The position numbers were made by a program, and so were the translations under genes. From positions 7,874,838 through 7,938,837 of the forward strand of contig OZ023217.1 in assembly GCA_963995525.1 (NCBI GenBank): 64,000 nucleotides of DNA, in the 5' to 3' direction. The notes beneath the pieces were generated by a model, which made no database searches, was not told the DNA's origin, and was given only the letters and a program-made list of their open reading frames with translations. Below are positions 1-11,540 of this stretch, piece by piece; position 1 is the first letter of the stretch; each line of letters starts with the position of its first letter. This DNA is from Escarpia spicata (lineage: Eukaryota > Annelida > Polychaeta > Sabellida > Siboglinidae).

Positions 1-478
1 GAACAGTTCGGAGGTCGAAGATTTCGGAGTCACACCCAGTGAACGCCAGCTAAGTATGCGTTGGCGTATACCACTGCGTGTTCAGAGCGATGTGTTGAGG
101 GTATTATATTTTTTCTGACTAACGTATGTCGACTTGTGACTGACATCTAGTTGGCCGCGATTAACACGCACGCGTTACTCGTAATTGTTTTGCTAGTGTC
201 GCCATCTGGACGACAATGCATTTAACACAACTTCGAATGGCGCGAAGAGCTGTTATTTAATTTTGTTTGTAAATAGTGAATTATTAAATAATGACTCTTT
301 GACCAATTATGCTATATTTCACGAAACAACTATATTGTAATGTACAGTAATTGTGGTAATTAATAAGTAATTTGTGATTATGTTGACAGGCCCATAGCCA
401 GGGGGTTCACTGGGTTCACGTGTGGACCCCCTCAAATTTAATCTTTAAAATGTGGATCTATTATTGCATATCTTAATA

Positions 479-1630
479 CAGTCGCGCCTCGTTATAACGC
501 GGTAGTCGGGGTCCACGAAATGAATCCGCGTTATAAACGGGGCGGGTTATAAACGTGGCGCGATAACGTTGCCGTCAGGGGCGCTATGATGACGACCGAC
601 ACCGCTGCTGCACGAAGAACGCCATCGAAGCCAGAGTGTGCACGTCACGCAGTCTATACCCAGTTTATGCAGCTTATTAAGCTGCCAGCCAACGTCAATG
701 TGTATTCTGTTTAAATGTCATACACTGTTGGACCCTGTTGAATGTTGAACTGAATAAAATTCATGAGTTGTGTACCGTTTTTAAATATACAACGGACCAA
801 CAAGCCACGGTGAATGATAATATGGTACCGCTGATGTAAGATAACACTTCATTAAGGATTTAAAGCTATAAGTACGCTCACAATTAGCTTAACTTCGTTT
901 TTCAATCAATATCAAAATACCAATTTAGAAAGCACATTTAACGTGCCAAACAATCTTATGATTCACAAATCCATATGCGGTTGACGAATTAATATTTTGG
1001 CGCACCAGTACAGACAGTAGCTTTGCGTTCATCGCAGCGAAAAGCTAATATTTGTTACGCAATGTTAGCTTACTGATCTCGCCTGCTGAGCTGTATTGAA
1101 ACATATTTAACCCATTCTTAAGCAAGGCGTATTTGTGAATTTCAATTGCACTTTACAAGCCGCCCGGTGCCGAAACCAGGCGAACTCGCGATCCGTGGAA
1201 GCCATGAGCATGACTAACAGATAGGAAACGATTCGTTTGATGTCGGCGCGAAACAAACAATACCTCGCTCCACATTTACTGTTCCTAAAGTTAAAATTGA
1301 CCATAATCATAGTCAAAGAAACTTATACCTTTGATAGCATTGGCAGTGCAGAATAAACAACGGCAACGTAGTGACGCGCCTCACACTTGATTCGTTGCCG
1401 TTGTACGTCAACGTTAAATTTATTGTCCGCCAACTAGTCTTTCAATATACACATGTCGTGGACAAAGACGGGGATAACTTCACACAAAACAATTGACAGT
1501 TATTACCATGTTAATATAGTTTGTGGTAGCGCCCATTTCCCCCCTGGCGGCAGAAATTCGGGGTCCACGACCGACCGAGTTATAACCGAATCCGCGTTAT
1601 AACGGGGCGCGTTATAACAAGGCGCGACTG
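479..1630. mobile_element. Tigger/pogo-like non-autonomous transposon, copy A
   Basis: Terminal inverted repeats are visible: the left end starts cagtcgcgcctcgttataac and the right end finishes gttataacaaggcgcgactg. Both ends carry further gttataac and ggggtccacga motifs. The left end is preceded by TA, the target of Tc1/mariner-type elements; the right side has TT. CAGTCG(A/C)(A/G)CCTCGTTATAACG-type ends are characteristic of pogo/Tigger elements. No transposase reading frame is present, so this is a MITE-like derivative. The copy at 15032-16233 has about 50 extra bases inside. Confidence 0.7.
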
Positions 1631-3197
1631 TTCCCTGTTTCTCAGAACCGTGAACCCTTCCCCTTCATAAAAGCTGCACGATGCTGTTTAAAGTATGGCA
1701 GGACAGCCTGATTGTTACAAATGTTAAAAGGATAACCCTTATCTATTGCGTGTTCTCCAGGGAATGAATTGTTAGCCAGGATGTGGCTTCTGTCCCCATT
1801 GCAATACATGTGTATATGAAAAGGCCAGCCACTGGAGGAAGGTGCATCAAAGGACCACTGCATCCATCTAGCCATGCAGGGAGAATTCACACTATCCCAA
1901 GGTCTCCTGCTATGTAAACACATAGGATAACAAATACACAAGAAGCCAATTTTACTCCAAAGGTAAATGACTCCAAATTGTAGTCAATCAGAGGTGAATG
2001 ATTCAGCCAAAAACTGCTAGTGGGTCTAACCAACCAATCAGTGATGCCTTTTAATATCCCTATTACCACGGATAGAGTTGACTTAGAGGATTTATTTGAA
2101 TAACTCTATTTGATATCGACATTTAACTGCATGACTTTAAATATAATGAAGGTTGCATATGTGGGTGATTATTTTTATTTTTAGTATGCTGATTGAGGTA
2201 ATTACTGACTACAAAGTGGGTATTCTAAAAAAACAACACCTTAATGTGTAACGAGCTCTTACGATTGAACAAAATAATTATTTGGTGGGTTGAGCCAGCA
2301 CTTCAGCACATTGTTGGATCATGTCATTGGAAGACAAGAGGGGGGGTGTGCTGTTGTCTGTTGTCAACATTTCGCGTTAGCGCTCAGCATTTTTAAGCTC
2401 GCCAAAAACATCCAACTGCATCCCCACTCCTTGAGACAGACCAAACATATCCAACTGCATCTGCTTCAAGGCTCACCAAAAACTTCCAACTGCACCCCTC
2501 TTGCCAAAATACTGGGGGGCTAATCCTATATCCAGCTCACCACCAAAAAAAATATCGGGGACTGAGCCCCCGGTGGATTCTAGCCACTCATCCCCCAGAA
2601 CCGGCGCCAATGGAGCGTATAATTTCTTACAAGCTGCAAAACCGTAGACAGATTCATCTGGTTTGACACACATCATAGTTTTCACTTATTGCACTGGAAC
2701 AAGTATTTATATAGATGAATAATTATATTTAAACAATAAGAACATCATGCGTATCGAACTTTATTTTAGATGCACGTGCTAATGAGGAACTGAGAATTGG
2801 GTGGCCTTGTGGTTGTGAAATCCTGTGGTTGGTATTTGCTACAAAGGGGAAAGTAATCTCGGATGGGGAAGCAGGAATGTGTAAAGGGCCTTTATTCTCA
2901 ATTATTTTGTTCATTGTGTTATCCATATAGCTAAATAATAATTTTAGCACTTCAAATGTTCATGCAGTCAATGTGGCCTAGAGGTGACGGTACACAGCTG
3001 TATGACACTTATAAATTCCACAGGAGGAAATTTGTTCTAATCATCTATTTATGGTACATATTTTATAAAGGATTACTAATTGAATTCTCTTGTTGATAAA
3101 TTGTGGAACTTTTGTGCTGCAGATCAGATAAATATAATTTATTAGTTGATTGAAATCAGATTGTAAATGCCACCAAATTGTAATATGTTAAGTGTTT

Positions 3198-3263
3198 ATT
3201 CTAAACATAACTTGGACACACCCACTTTGCTCGGTACCTCCTTTATTATATTAATCAGACCTA

Positions 3264-3325
<62 letters not shown>

Positions 3326-3464
3326 GAATGATACAGATTGATACAGATTCTTACAAAATTTTAGGTCAAAAATACAGATTGCAACCCAAAAAATATGGTA
3401 GCTCTGATTAATATAATAAAGGAGGTACCGAGCAAAGTGGGTGTGTCCAAGTTATGTTTAGAAT
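3198..3464. mobile_element. Hairpin (MITE-like) element with TA core, copy A
   Basis: Bases 3198-3270 are the near-perfect reverse complement of 3393-3464 (arms contain ggacacacccactttgctcg and its complement). The spacer holds a run of about 26 TA units and a short unique stretch. The long inverted repeat and lack of coding sequence suggest a foldback or MITE-type element. A second TA-rich array adjoins it on the right. Confidence 0.6.
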
Positions 3465-3465
3465 A

Positions 3466-3535
3466 TATTATTATTATATATGTATGTATATATATATATA
3501 TATATATATATACATACATACATACATATATAATA

Positions 3536-3626
<91 letters not shown>
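3466..3626. repeat. AT microsatellite array with TATG/TACA variants
   Basis: This is a dense run of alternating TA interrupted by tatgtatg, tacatacata and cacaca blocks. The corresponding array in copy B (18066-18152) is much shorter, so it has expanded or contracted since the duplication. Open frames rich in Tyr/Ile here come from the repeat and are not genes. Confidence 0.9.
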
Positions 3627-3629
<3 letters not shown>

Positions 3630-4269
3630 TACACATACCATAACAACAAGTACATAATTTTATTACTCATACATTATACACAATAATAATTATTATAAAT
3701 ATATACAAAATCGCATACACAACGAAGGGTTTTGAGTAAATAATCCAGTTACATTAATAATAAACTATCATTGCGTGTTGGCCTTTATGAATAAAATTTG
3801 ATGTAAATTAGACTTAATCAGCAACAAAATCGGGCAAATCTCCATGGAATACATTCTATTCCCACTTTGTCTGAAAACGTACCCCAAAAACAACCTCGCT
3901 ACGGGCCTGCTACTGCTGGTACTAAATGTGGTTTTAGAATCTAAGATGAAACCACCCGGACCACCGACCTAATACTTACTTTATTGTCCTTCCCGCTAGA
4001 AACCTAACCCTCTGCATTATGAACCCCCACATGAGCATGTGGCGCCCTCTGCATTGTAAAACATATCCCCCAAACTTGTGGCACCACCTGGAGTATGTAT
4101 TGGTAAAAAGTGAATCCCCGGTTGTGAAAAGCTGGCTACGGGCCTGCATAATAACTTTGACGTGGTATTTTTAAATTGATATTTATTGTATAACTTTGAT
4201 CAGGTTTTGAAATTGTTAACCGAATTAATATATCTTCCATGTCACCACCGCCATCACCACTGTATAGTT

Positions 4270-4300
4270 GAGGGTGGGTGGGGGGGGGGGGGGGTGTGTG
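4270..4300 (+). repeat. Poly-G tract
   Basis: An uninterrupted run of about 15 G lies in a gggtgggtg context; copy B at 18796-18825 has about 19 G. The run could form G-quadruplexes and is prone to sequencing and replication length errors. Confidence 0.85.
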
Positions 4301-4544
4301 AATATGTACGACTGTGAGTTATAATTATTTCACTGTGACTGTCTTACTTTAAATGTACTCTTATAACATACCCCATGAAAAAGTTGACTTTTGAGAAATT
4401 CAACAAAATATCTTGTATCTTGTAGTTCATTTGCTGGTCACACACAGGTTAAAATGTGTTGGGCGCCCAATAAAGAAGTAAACGTAAGTTCTTATTTTTC
4501 TTATGTCAAGTCCGTGGGACTGCTCAAGGCGGTTTTTACTTCAC

Positions 4545-4690
4545 ATCCTGGCCGGAATGGCAATTCGACTTCTCTGGGAAGCATTCGTCCGCGCTGCAAC
4601 AACTGCGCGAAGACAGCGCATTAATTTACATCCACTATTTTCTGTGGTCAGGGACTCATTTATATAACTGATCCCAAGTTACTAAAAAGC
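4545..4690 (-). mobile_element. SINE fragment (antisense), copy A
   Basis: Read on the minus strand, this contains the SINE body block around gcagcgcggacgaatgc, ttcccagagaag and tcgaattgcc. It matches the body of the full SINE at 30134-30462. The tRNA-like head and the 3' tail are missing or unrecognisable. Confidence 0.6.
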
Positions 4691-4724
4691 AGAGCAAGAC
4701 AATTGTAACCCGGTGTACTGGTCT

Positions 4725-4965
4725 GGGAGTAAGTTCCGGTCTGAAAGTAAGTTTCGGTTCCGTTTTGCGTATTGCGCATGTGGGTGTACATGCCAAAGGT
4801 TAGCGCCTACTTTCGGCCCGCTTATACATGTGTCGAAAGTAAGTTTCGGTATGAAAATAAGTTCCGTTTCCGTTTAGCATATTACGTATACCTGTACGTG
4901 TGTACATGCCAAAGGTTAGCGCCTGCTTCTGGCCAGCTTAAACACAGTGTCTGCCGAAAGTATGC
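4725..4965. repeat. Two-unit tandem repeat
   Basis: Two diverged units of about 120 bp share tgccaaaggttagcgcct, aagtaagtttcggt and the following block. Both units are also present in copy B at 19240-19480. I see no coding function. Confidence 0.75.
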
Positions 4966-5021
4966 GTAACCCACTTATATTATAACTTGCAATAATTATA
5001 CGCTTACTTTTGTAATTGTTT

Positions 5022-5430
5022 AAATGACACATATCTCCGTCAGTTTGGCATATATGAAGCTGAAATGTTGTGTTTGATCTTTGATCATTGGGAGTGGTTC
5101 GTAGATTTGGATTTTTTTTATAAATTCGTCGGCAGTGGGGATCCTGGGGGGTAAAAATTTGTAAATGACACATATCTGTCAGTTTGGCATGTGTGAAGCT
5201 GAAATTGTGTATTTTATCTAGCGGGCCCATTGTGGTAGTTTGAAAATGTAGATCTTTTTGAAATACATCCAGGGGTGGGGGTCTCGGGGGAGGTCACCAT
5301 TTTAAAATTGCACTTATCTCCGTTAGTTTTGCATATATGGAGCTGACATTTTGATTCCAGTCTAGCAGGCCCATTGGGGTGGTTCCAAATTCGTACGAAG
5401 GATGGGGATCTTGGGGTCACCATTTCCAAA
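5022..5430. repeat. Three-unit tandem repeat of about 141-145 bp
   Basis: Units begin near 5022, 5163 and 5308, each opening with a version of cacatatctccgtcagtttg and closing with a gggg-rich block. The period is close to a multiple of three, so an open minus-strand frame repeats a His/Cys-rich motif. I see no splice or start context to support a gene. Copy B carries the same three units at 19537-19945. Confidence 0.8.
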
Positions 5431-5820
5431 CATGTTTTACCAACGCAACTGTTTTTTTACATATATGGAAATGAGTCAGGCAGTCACGAATCACATAAGT
5501 TAAAATATATTATTATGTCAACGTATATAATTATGTGTGACATAACAGTTCAAATAGTATTATTAAATAAAATATAAAATGCAAAAAAATAATTTATTGA
5601 CACAGATCAAAACCACGTAGCCCTTTGTATAATACTACAATGTTTACAACAAAACATTTCTACAAATATGGTTTATTATAACATTTAATCAGACAAATAA
5701 TCACGTCCAATTATTCAGCTCTTGTCACGCGCAGATGTACGCTAGCTGTACAGCACCATAGGGGAGCATATAGGTCAATGTAGTAACGGTCGCTATAGCA
5801 AACAGAAATGATTAATTATG

Positions 5821-6005
5821 TAACTCGCCGCGTTCGACGAGGAAGGGGTCAAAGTTGATCAGTCACCCGAGGTCACGTTGCTCACCACGGTGTAACTCAA
5901 TCGCCGCATACTTCTGGCACGGGGTCATAGTTGGTCGGTCACCTGAGGTCACGTTGTTCACCGCGGGTTGCATTTTGTGTACTACGCTTGCGCGATCTTG
6001 CGCAA
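5821..6005 (+). promoter_or_regulatory. Candidate upstream control region of the copy A transporter gene
   Basis: Two 76-bp direct repeats (5845 and 5921 onward) each contain gaggtcacgttg next to gtcacc. These are AGGTCA-type half-sites of the kind bound by nuclear receptors. At 5998-6005 there is a perfect TTGCGCAA palindrome, the consensus core for C/EBP and PAR bZIP factors. The region lies 190-370 bp before the first coding exon. That these sites act as a promoter or enhancer is inference; no TATA box or initiator is evident. Confidence 0.35.
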
Positions 6006-6193
6006 TATGCAAAAACGAAACCGGAATTTTCTTTCAGACTGGAACTTACTTCCAGACTAGTACACCGTATCTTCAAATGATAACCCGACGTTCTGACTAC
6101 TATGCCACAGCACCAGTCTGATGACCCAATGTATAAGTCTTCCTCATGCAACATTGTTTCTGTCTGTCTTCGCAAGCAGGAGACGAACTCAGC

Positions 6194-7440
6194 ATGAGCT
6201 CCGACGAGACCCGGGAGCATAGAACCGCCTCCAAGGATCAAGTCGCCGTCGAACCTCCGGAGAACCGGAAGCGAGCACTAGACGGTGGCTGGGGCTGGAT
6301 GTGCGTGTTTGGATGCACATTCATGCACTTTCTAATCGGCGGTTACGGCCGGTCATACGGCCTGATCTACCTGCAGTTGCGCAGTCACTTCAACAGTAGC
6401 GCCGCCCTGACGGCGTGGGTGGGAGGCGCATGCGTGGCCGTCAGAATGGGATGCAGTGAGTGGTCTCGATCAGTTCTTTCTCATTATTTTTGGTAATACA
6501 AAATTTACATTTAAAGTTCAGTGAAACCAACATTTCTTAACAATTGGTCATATTTATGATAGCGAAACTAACTTAAATTATTTCTTTTAAATATATAAGC
6601 ATTGGTTTTCACCCTCAAAAGGGACTTTGGTGTGCTTTATGCAGTACCCGGTACTTCCACTTGTTTCCGTACTTTCGACATAAATCCAGCCAATTTTTGC
6701 TAGCTCTTGTTATATGTTCATTGGCCAGAATTCTTCTTCGTCTTATACTGCCTCGTACGTGGGCCGCAGCGCTGTTTTTCATGAGCGCATTGCGGTAAAC
6801 ATTAGCTCCATCAATGCCAATACGTTAGCAGCTAGCATCTGCTGTCAGTATTTATATACTTGATTTTTGAAAGATTGCTGCACTTACTTAGATTTTATGA
6901 ATAGCGGTGCCAGTGACCTTTATCCGAATTCTAATCATTTTCCGTGCCCAGTGCTAGAGGAGACATGTTACATACACCATAGCCATAAAATATAGTTCAC
7001 TCAAATTAAATTTGTGCATGTTATTTAAAGAAATTGTGCGGTATAAACCCAGCTAAACTAGAATAATAGGAAAACACTACATGTTAGTAAACATAAATTG
7101 CAAGCTGTATTTAACTAAGTATTTTGTTTACGAATGCATTACCTACTGTTCAAATTCTTGCAATGTAGTTATGTATGTATTGTAATAAATCAACGTCCCT
7201 GTTCCAGGTCCGTTGTCTAACGCACTCAGTCGTCGTTTCTCGGCTCGCGTTGTTGTCTTCGTTGGGGGTCTGTTGGTGGGAACAGGTAGTGTACTCAACG
7301 CCTTCGCTACCAGCACCGAGTACATGATCTTCACCTATTCTATCATGACGGGTAACGTTTTATTTCTTTTTGTTTTACGAGAAATATTAAGCGTATCAAT
7401 TGTTAAAAATATGCAACTGTTTTTGATCGAGTACCCGCGA

Positions 7441-7476
<36 letters not shown>

Positions 7477-9925
7477 GTGTGTGTGTGTGTGTATGTGTGT
7501 GTTTGTGCGTGTGCATGCGTGTGTGCGTATGTGTGTGTATGTACATGCAAGCGTGTGTGCGCAGTAGACTATGTATATGTGTTTCGTATGTACGTATACA
7601 CGTATGTCCGTATGTATGTACGTACGCATGCATGCACATATGTACGCATGCACATATACACGTATGTATATATGTATGTATTCATGTACGCCTGTACGTA
7701 CGCTCGTATGTCCGTCTGTACGTGTGCCATTCGTGTCCTGTTTTTCTCCTGCAGGTCTCGGCGGAAGTCTCGTTTACAGTCCGTCGCTGGTCGTCGTCGG
7801 CGAATACTTCGAGAAGAGACGTGGCGTCGCCATCGGCATAGCAACGGCTGGTTCCGGTGTCGGCGCGTTCTTGGGGCCGCCGCTAATGATCTTCCTCTTC
7901 GAACGCTACGGCTTCTTCAGCGGTCTCATGGTCGTCGGAGCCGTCATGTACAACTGTTGCATCAGTGGCGCCCTCTATCGGCCACTCGAAGACAACCTGC
8001 CGCGCCATGTGACGTCGCAGAGCTTGAAACTATCGCTGGAGTGCGGAGAAGAAATGGGCGGCCGTGACGGTGGAGGAGACACAATTGTCTCGGACGGAAT
8101 CGACCGGGATGGGGCGACAAAGGAAGGTGTTCCACTGACCGGACCGAAGTCGGACTACAGCATCAGCAACGAGGCGGCAAACTGCGGACAAAACAGGTTG
8201 TCGCGGTTCCGCCGGGCATATGAAGCGGTCAGGTCTGTCGGCCGGTCGCTGGACGTATCCGTATGGTCAGACTGGCGGTTTGCGCTTTTCGCCCCGTCGC
8301 AGGCGATAATAGTTATGGCCGTCATCCCCGTGTCGATGCTAGCGCCGGCCGTCGCTAAACAGAACGGCCTGTCGGAGACGCAAGCCGCCTTCGTGCTGTC
8401 TGCCTTGGCGTCCGGCGACTTCGTCGGTCGCCTTTTCTCTGGTTTCTTCTTCGACCTGTCGCTTGTACGGAGACAGCGACACCGCCCGTTCAGTGCGGCG
8501 TTGCTGTTCTCGGCCTCCGCTGCATTTGCGTGGCCGTTCATCGCGACTTTCACTGCCTCTGTGCTGAACGCGATCATCTTCGGCGTGTTCATTGGCTTCG
8601 TCATTGCTCAACGGACTAGCATGGTGTGCGACCTGATGGGCGCGGACCGCCTCTCTAGCACTCTCGGCATGTTGGTGTCCGCTCAGGGCGTCGGGGTCTT
8701 GGTCGGACCCTTTTTTGCCGGTGAGTGGTTAACGAGTGTGATGTGGGTAAGTTCTTATCACGGTATAGAGTCATTATGACTGCTCAATGCGCAGTACACG
8801 CCACCAGGTGGCAGTACGGTTCATTCATTCAGGGAATTGCAATAGTAAAGTCTGCTCCTAACAAACGCTTTTGCAATAGTTTTAGCAACAGAAAATTACA
8901 TATACCGGCGAAGACGACGAAGATCACGAATATGTTAAAAACAGCATGTGTTGTCGAAAATTGAAGTTACTATCAAAACCCACTCCTAGATTCCGCACCG
9001 AGGTTGGTGGTGTGATAGGATTTGCGAAAAACATCTTTACGGTATCTCTAGCAAGGATATTACGAAACTTCAACGTGTCCAAAATTGTCTAACTAGGATA
9101 GTTACAAGATATGTTTTTTCTCGCTCCGTACCACTTTTGATGTTTTTGCATTGGCTTCCTGTACGATATCGTATACTAATTAAGATCTCTACCATTACAT
9201 ACCAGGCAGTTGGCAACCATCTTATTTGCATTCACTGCTTACCCCTGTAAGAAAACCTACCCAGCTTCGATCATCTTGGTCTGACCTACCTTTTGTTCCT
9301 ATAGTCAACACAAACATTCGAACTGGGGCTTTTTCTGTTGCTCCACCAACTCTTTGGAATATGTTCCCTCTTATCGATAGATCAGTTCAAAATATTACAA
9401 CATTCTGCCATCATTAAAAAACTTATCTTTACAACCTTTCTTATCCCCCATAGGTCTCTAGCGCCTTGACCCATCTGTTGACAGCTGGAATACTTTGGAT
9501 TTTGAGATTTATCAATCCTTTTGTTTTGACGCTCCTCAAGGATGTAGGCGTAATAGAAGTTATCTTATTATTATACTTATTATTATCGAGGAGTTACATT
9601 CACGTATTGAAATACATAGGCACTTATTCGAGGTGAATGGCGAGGTGAATGGAATCCTCTACGTTTTGTGGTACCGGTTCTATAAAGATTAATAATGGTA
9701 ACCTTTACACTGCATGGAGTGTTTGTAGAAAACATGTTGATTGTTTGCCTAAGCTTGAGTATTTTCTTTATTGCAGGTTGGTGCCGGGACTACTTCGGCA
9801 ACTATAAAGTCTCGTTCATATTCGTGGGCGTATCTTTGACTGTGGCAAGCGTCTTATCATATATCGCCAGCGAGTTGGCTGGACGTAAAGGGACAACACA
9901 CAAACGATCTCAACAAAGCACTTAA
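6194..9925 (+). CDS. Monocarboxylate-transporter-like protein (SLC16 family), copy A, intact
   Basis: Four coding exons join in phase: 6194-6455, 7208-7351, 7755-8720 and 9777-9925, giving 506 residues. All introns are GT-AG and all three junctions are phase 1. Family evidence: DGGWGW at residues 30-35 just before the first membrane helix, and YFEKRR (153-158) followed by [12 protein letters not shown]. These are the two SLC16 signature regions. Hydrophobic segments fit two six-helix halves split by a charged cytoplasmic loop (about 215-290). The last exon supplies [11 protein letters not shown] and the final helices. A pyrimidine tract and AG at 6178-6179 suggest a 5'-untranslated exon further upstream; an in-frame ATG at 6146 would be lost by that splice. 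The family moves monocarboxylates or related organic solutes across the plasma membrane, often with protons. The substrate cannot be told from sequence. Confidence 0.93.
7443..7735 (+). repeat. TG/TATG/TACG compound microsatellite in transporter intron 2, copy A
   Basis: A (TG)n block with rare C and T interruptions grades into tgta/cgta repeats and ends 20 bp before exon 3. It is open in several frames, producing long Cys/Val-, Tyr/Met- or His/Thr-rich translations that are artefacts. In the transcript it would be a long UG-rich tract directly upstream of the 3' splice site. Confidence 0.95.
9035..9590 (+). mobile_element. 3' end of a non-LTR retrotransposon in transporter intron 3, copy A
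   Basis: Translated fragments match the C-terminus of jockey/CR1/Rex-like reverse transcriptases: [15 protein letters not shown], then LHWLPVRYR and TYQAV, then [11 protein letters not shown]. One or more frameshifts separate the pieces. An untranslated tail follows and ends in a TTATTATTA-type run near 9561-9586. It is sense with respect to the host gene and 5'-truncated. Confidence 0.85.
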
Positions 9926-10229
9926 AGCTGTTTATTTCACTGGTTTAGCCATCACGAATCCTGTTTAGATTAGTTAGTCAGAGATTCAACGAGGTATACT
10001 TTGGTTTTAGACAAAGTTTTTTTTCTCTCAATAATTCTGAATGATTTTAGGCGCTGAGTTGTCTATACGCAAACATCACAAATTGTGATACTATCATAAA
10101 AACATTGGCATTTCATTCGTATAACAGGAACCAGAGAAGTATGTCGGTAATGATATGTTCCCAATGACACGCTAGATGCACGACAGTCAGCGTCGATCCT
10201 ACTGCATGTCTGTAAGTTGGTTTTATCTG

Positions 10230-10400
10230 TGTGACCTCTCGTGTTTACAAGCTCTTATGCTTAGGCCTACGCGTTTGACCTTTGACAAACCCAGCACTTC
10301 AGATGATACAAACAATTGCAAACAATTAACATACGATTACTCGTATTCACGTTTGAAGGATCGACCGTCCCGAACCACGATAAAATAGTAGAAACATGTG
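10230..10400. repeat. Dispersed repeat in the 3' flank of transporter copy A
   Basis: The block containing ggcctacgcgtttgaccttt and gatcgaccgtcccgaaccac recurs at 24725-24900 (copy B flank) and, more diverged, at 14010-14190 (spacer). No open frame is shared by all three. The class is unknown. Confidence 0.7.
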
Positions 10401-10638
10401 TCCAATATGCAGGTTTTATAACAGCTACTGTTGTGTAGTTCGTAGAAATGCACATCGTGACGCTGTTGTCGCCAGTCCGAAGGGAGATTGTTCTTGAGTA
10501 GCCAAGGAAGTCGAATATTTGGGGCCGATCTATAAAGTGTAGTGTTAGAACATCGGATTTACCATAACAGTTGGTTTCGAATATTGCATGCTGTTGTTTC
10601 GAAACTTTGATATTTTGTTTAGTCCGCCTTGCATCAAT

Positions 10639-10830
10639 TCACTCAGTTGTATGCATGGCTACTTAGCCACATACAATGATGCATATAGTGGAAACAAATA
10701 GTTTTTGTGCAGTACACGCAGCATGGCTGAATCTCTTCTAGAGAAATCGAGATGGTGTTCGAATGAACATATCTTACAGGCGGTGAAATACTTTGAACAG
10801 TTCTGAAGATTGGATACATCACAATATATG
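10639..10830 (+). mobile_element. SINE, diverged copy lacking its head
   Basis: It aligns by eye with the body of the full SINE at 30134-30462: ttcactca, gcagcatggctgaa, gagatggtgttcgaatgaac, then a degenerate tail ctttgaacagttctgaagat. The tRNA-like head is absent. Confidence 0.7.
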
Positions 10831-10917
10831 ATGTTATCTTTATCAAAGTATCACCCACGTTATTTATGTGGAGACAAGAAGAAGAAGGCAGGTAGTGATA
10901 TAGCGCAATAGCCAATC
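10831..10917 (-). mobile_element. Linker and stump of an opposing SINE
   Basis: The linker atcacccacgttatttatgt leads into gatatagcgcaatagccaat, the reverse complement of the SINE 3' end. The equivalent at 25320-25690 has the complete opposing SINE. Here it stops after about 25 bp, so something replaced or deleted the rest. Confidence 0.6.
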
Positions 10918-11540
10918 CTCATGAAGAGTATGTAATCAAAGTATAACTGTCTGAGTAATAATCTTCCGTAAATTGGGCAGGATATATATCGTGAGATACA
11001 TTTAATTTCTTGAATAGATTATACCAAAAGAGAGATTAATAGTATATGTGTAGCGTATGATCAATGATGTTCATAAAAGACTAGTAGATGTCGTAATATA
11101 ATTTACTGTTTTTACGTTGCCTTATTAGTTAGTGTTTATTTGTACACCAAATAACCATAACTACCTCCTGTTCGCATTGGAATAGACGTATAAAACTAGG
11201 TATGATACGTTGTGATTTATATTCAAATAAAATGTACATCAAATAGTCACAACAATGTGTCTCAAGTCTAGCAGATGTGTAGGTCCAGCGCCTTATGTCA
11301 GTTTCGTGTGGTCACTGTCCACTTTGTAGAGACCATTTTAAAAATAATTTGTGGAGAACAAAAGGATAATTATAAATATTGTTGGGTATATTTTGTTTTC
11401 TGCGACGTATTCTAACTGAATGTTGAAAATTGCATATTCTTCCTTCTGGCTATCTCGAAATTCTTATTTTCGAGCCCTATGACTACACATCGCGTGCGTA
11501 TGTCCCAAAAATTTGCGTGATGTAAGTTTTGCAGTAGCTT
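10918..11540. other. Unassigned AT-rich spacer
   Basis: No credible open frame, RNA gene or known repeat is seen. It lies between the SINE pair at 10639-10917 and an inverted relative at 11540-11888, and has no counterpart in copy B. Confidence 0.5.

Larger units (their letters stand above)
387..4146. mobile_element. hAT-like composite DNA transposon relic, copy A
   Basis: The left end reads caggcccatagccaggggg. A matching inverted end, ctggctacgggcctg, lies at 4132-4146, and a second similar inverted end stops at 3909. Termini of the form CAGGCCCGTAGCC are known from non-autonomous hAT elements. The interior holds a second inserted element (479-1630) and a hairpin element (3198-3464). Bases 1650-2050 resemble 54235-54420 in the ACTR5 intron, so that part is a dispersed repeat. 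I could not find a convincing 8-bp target duplication and I see no transposase, so the boundaries and the superfamily are tentative. Confidence 0.4.
1..10920 (+). repeat. Segmental duplication, copy A
   Basis: This block reappears in the same orientation from 14562 to about 25400. Both copies begin with gaacagttcggaggtcgaag and carry the same transposon relics, the same four transporter exons and the same SINE pair downstream. Base 1 already lies inside the homology, so the true left boundary may be outside the window. Coding differences upstream of intron 3 are few: I counted about four substitutions and one 10-bp deletion over exons 1-3. Divergence is visibly higher after about 9640. The transposon insertions are shared, so they predate the duplication. 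Uncollapsed haplotypes in the assembly are an alternative explanation. Confidence 0.93.

Noticed and set aside
3361..3657. Tyr/Ile-rich frames
   Set aside because: Product of the AT array, lost in the shorter copy B array.
5022..5430. Repeated His/Cys-rich minus-strand peptide as a gene
   Set aside because: The periodic peptide comes from a tandem repeat whose unit is near a multiple of three; stops separate the units and no splice signals support joining.
7447..8067. 206-codon frame overlapping transporter exon 3
   Set aside because: Starts in the TG microsatellite and reads exon 3 in the wrong frame; the SLC16 frame is the supported one.
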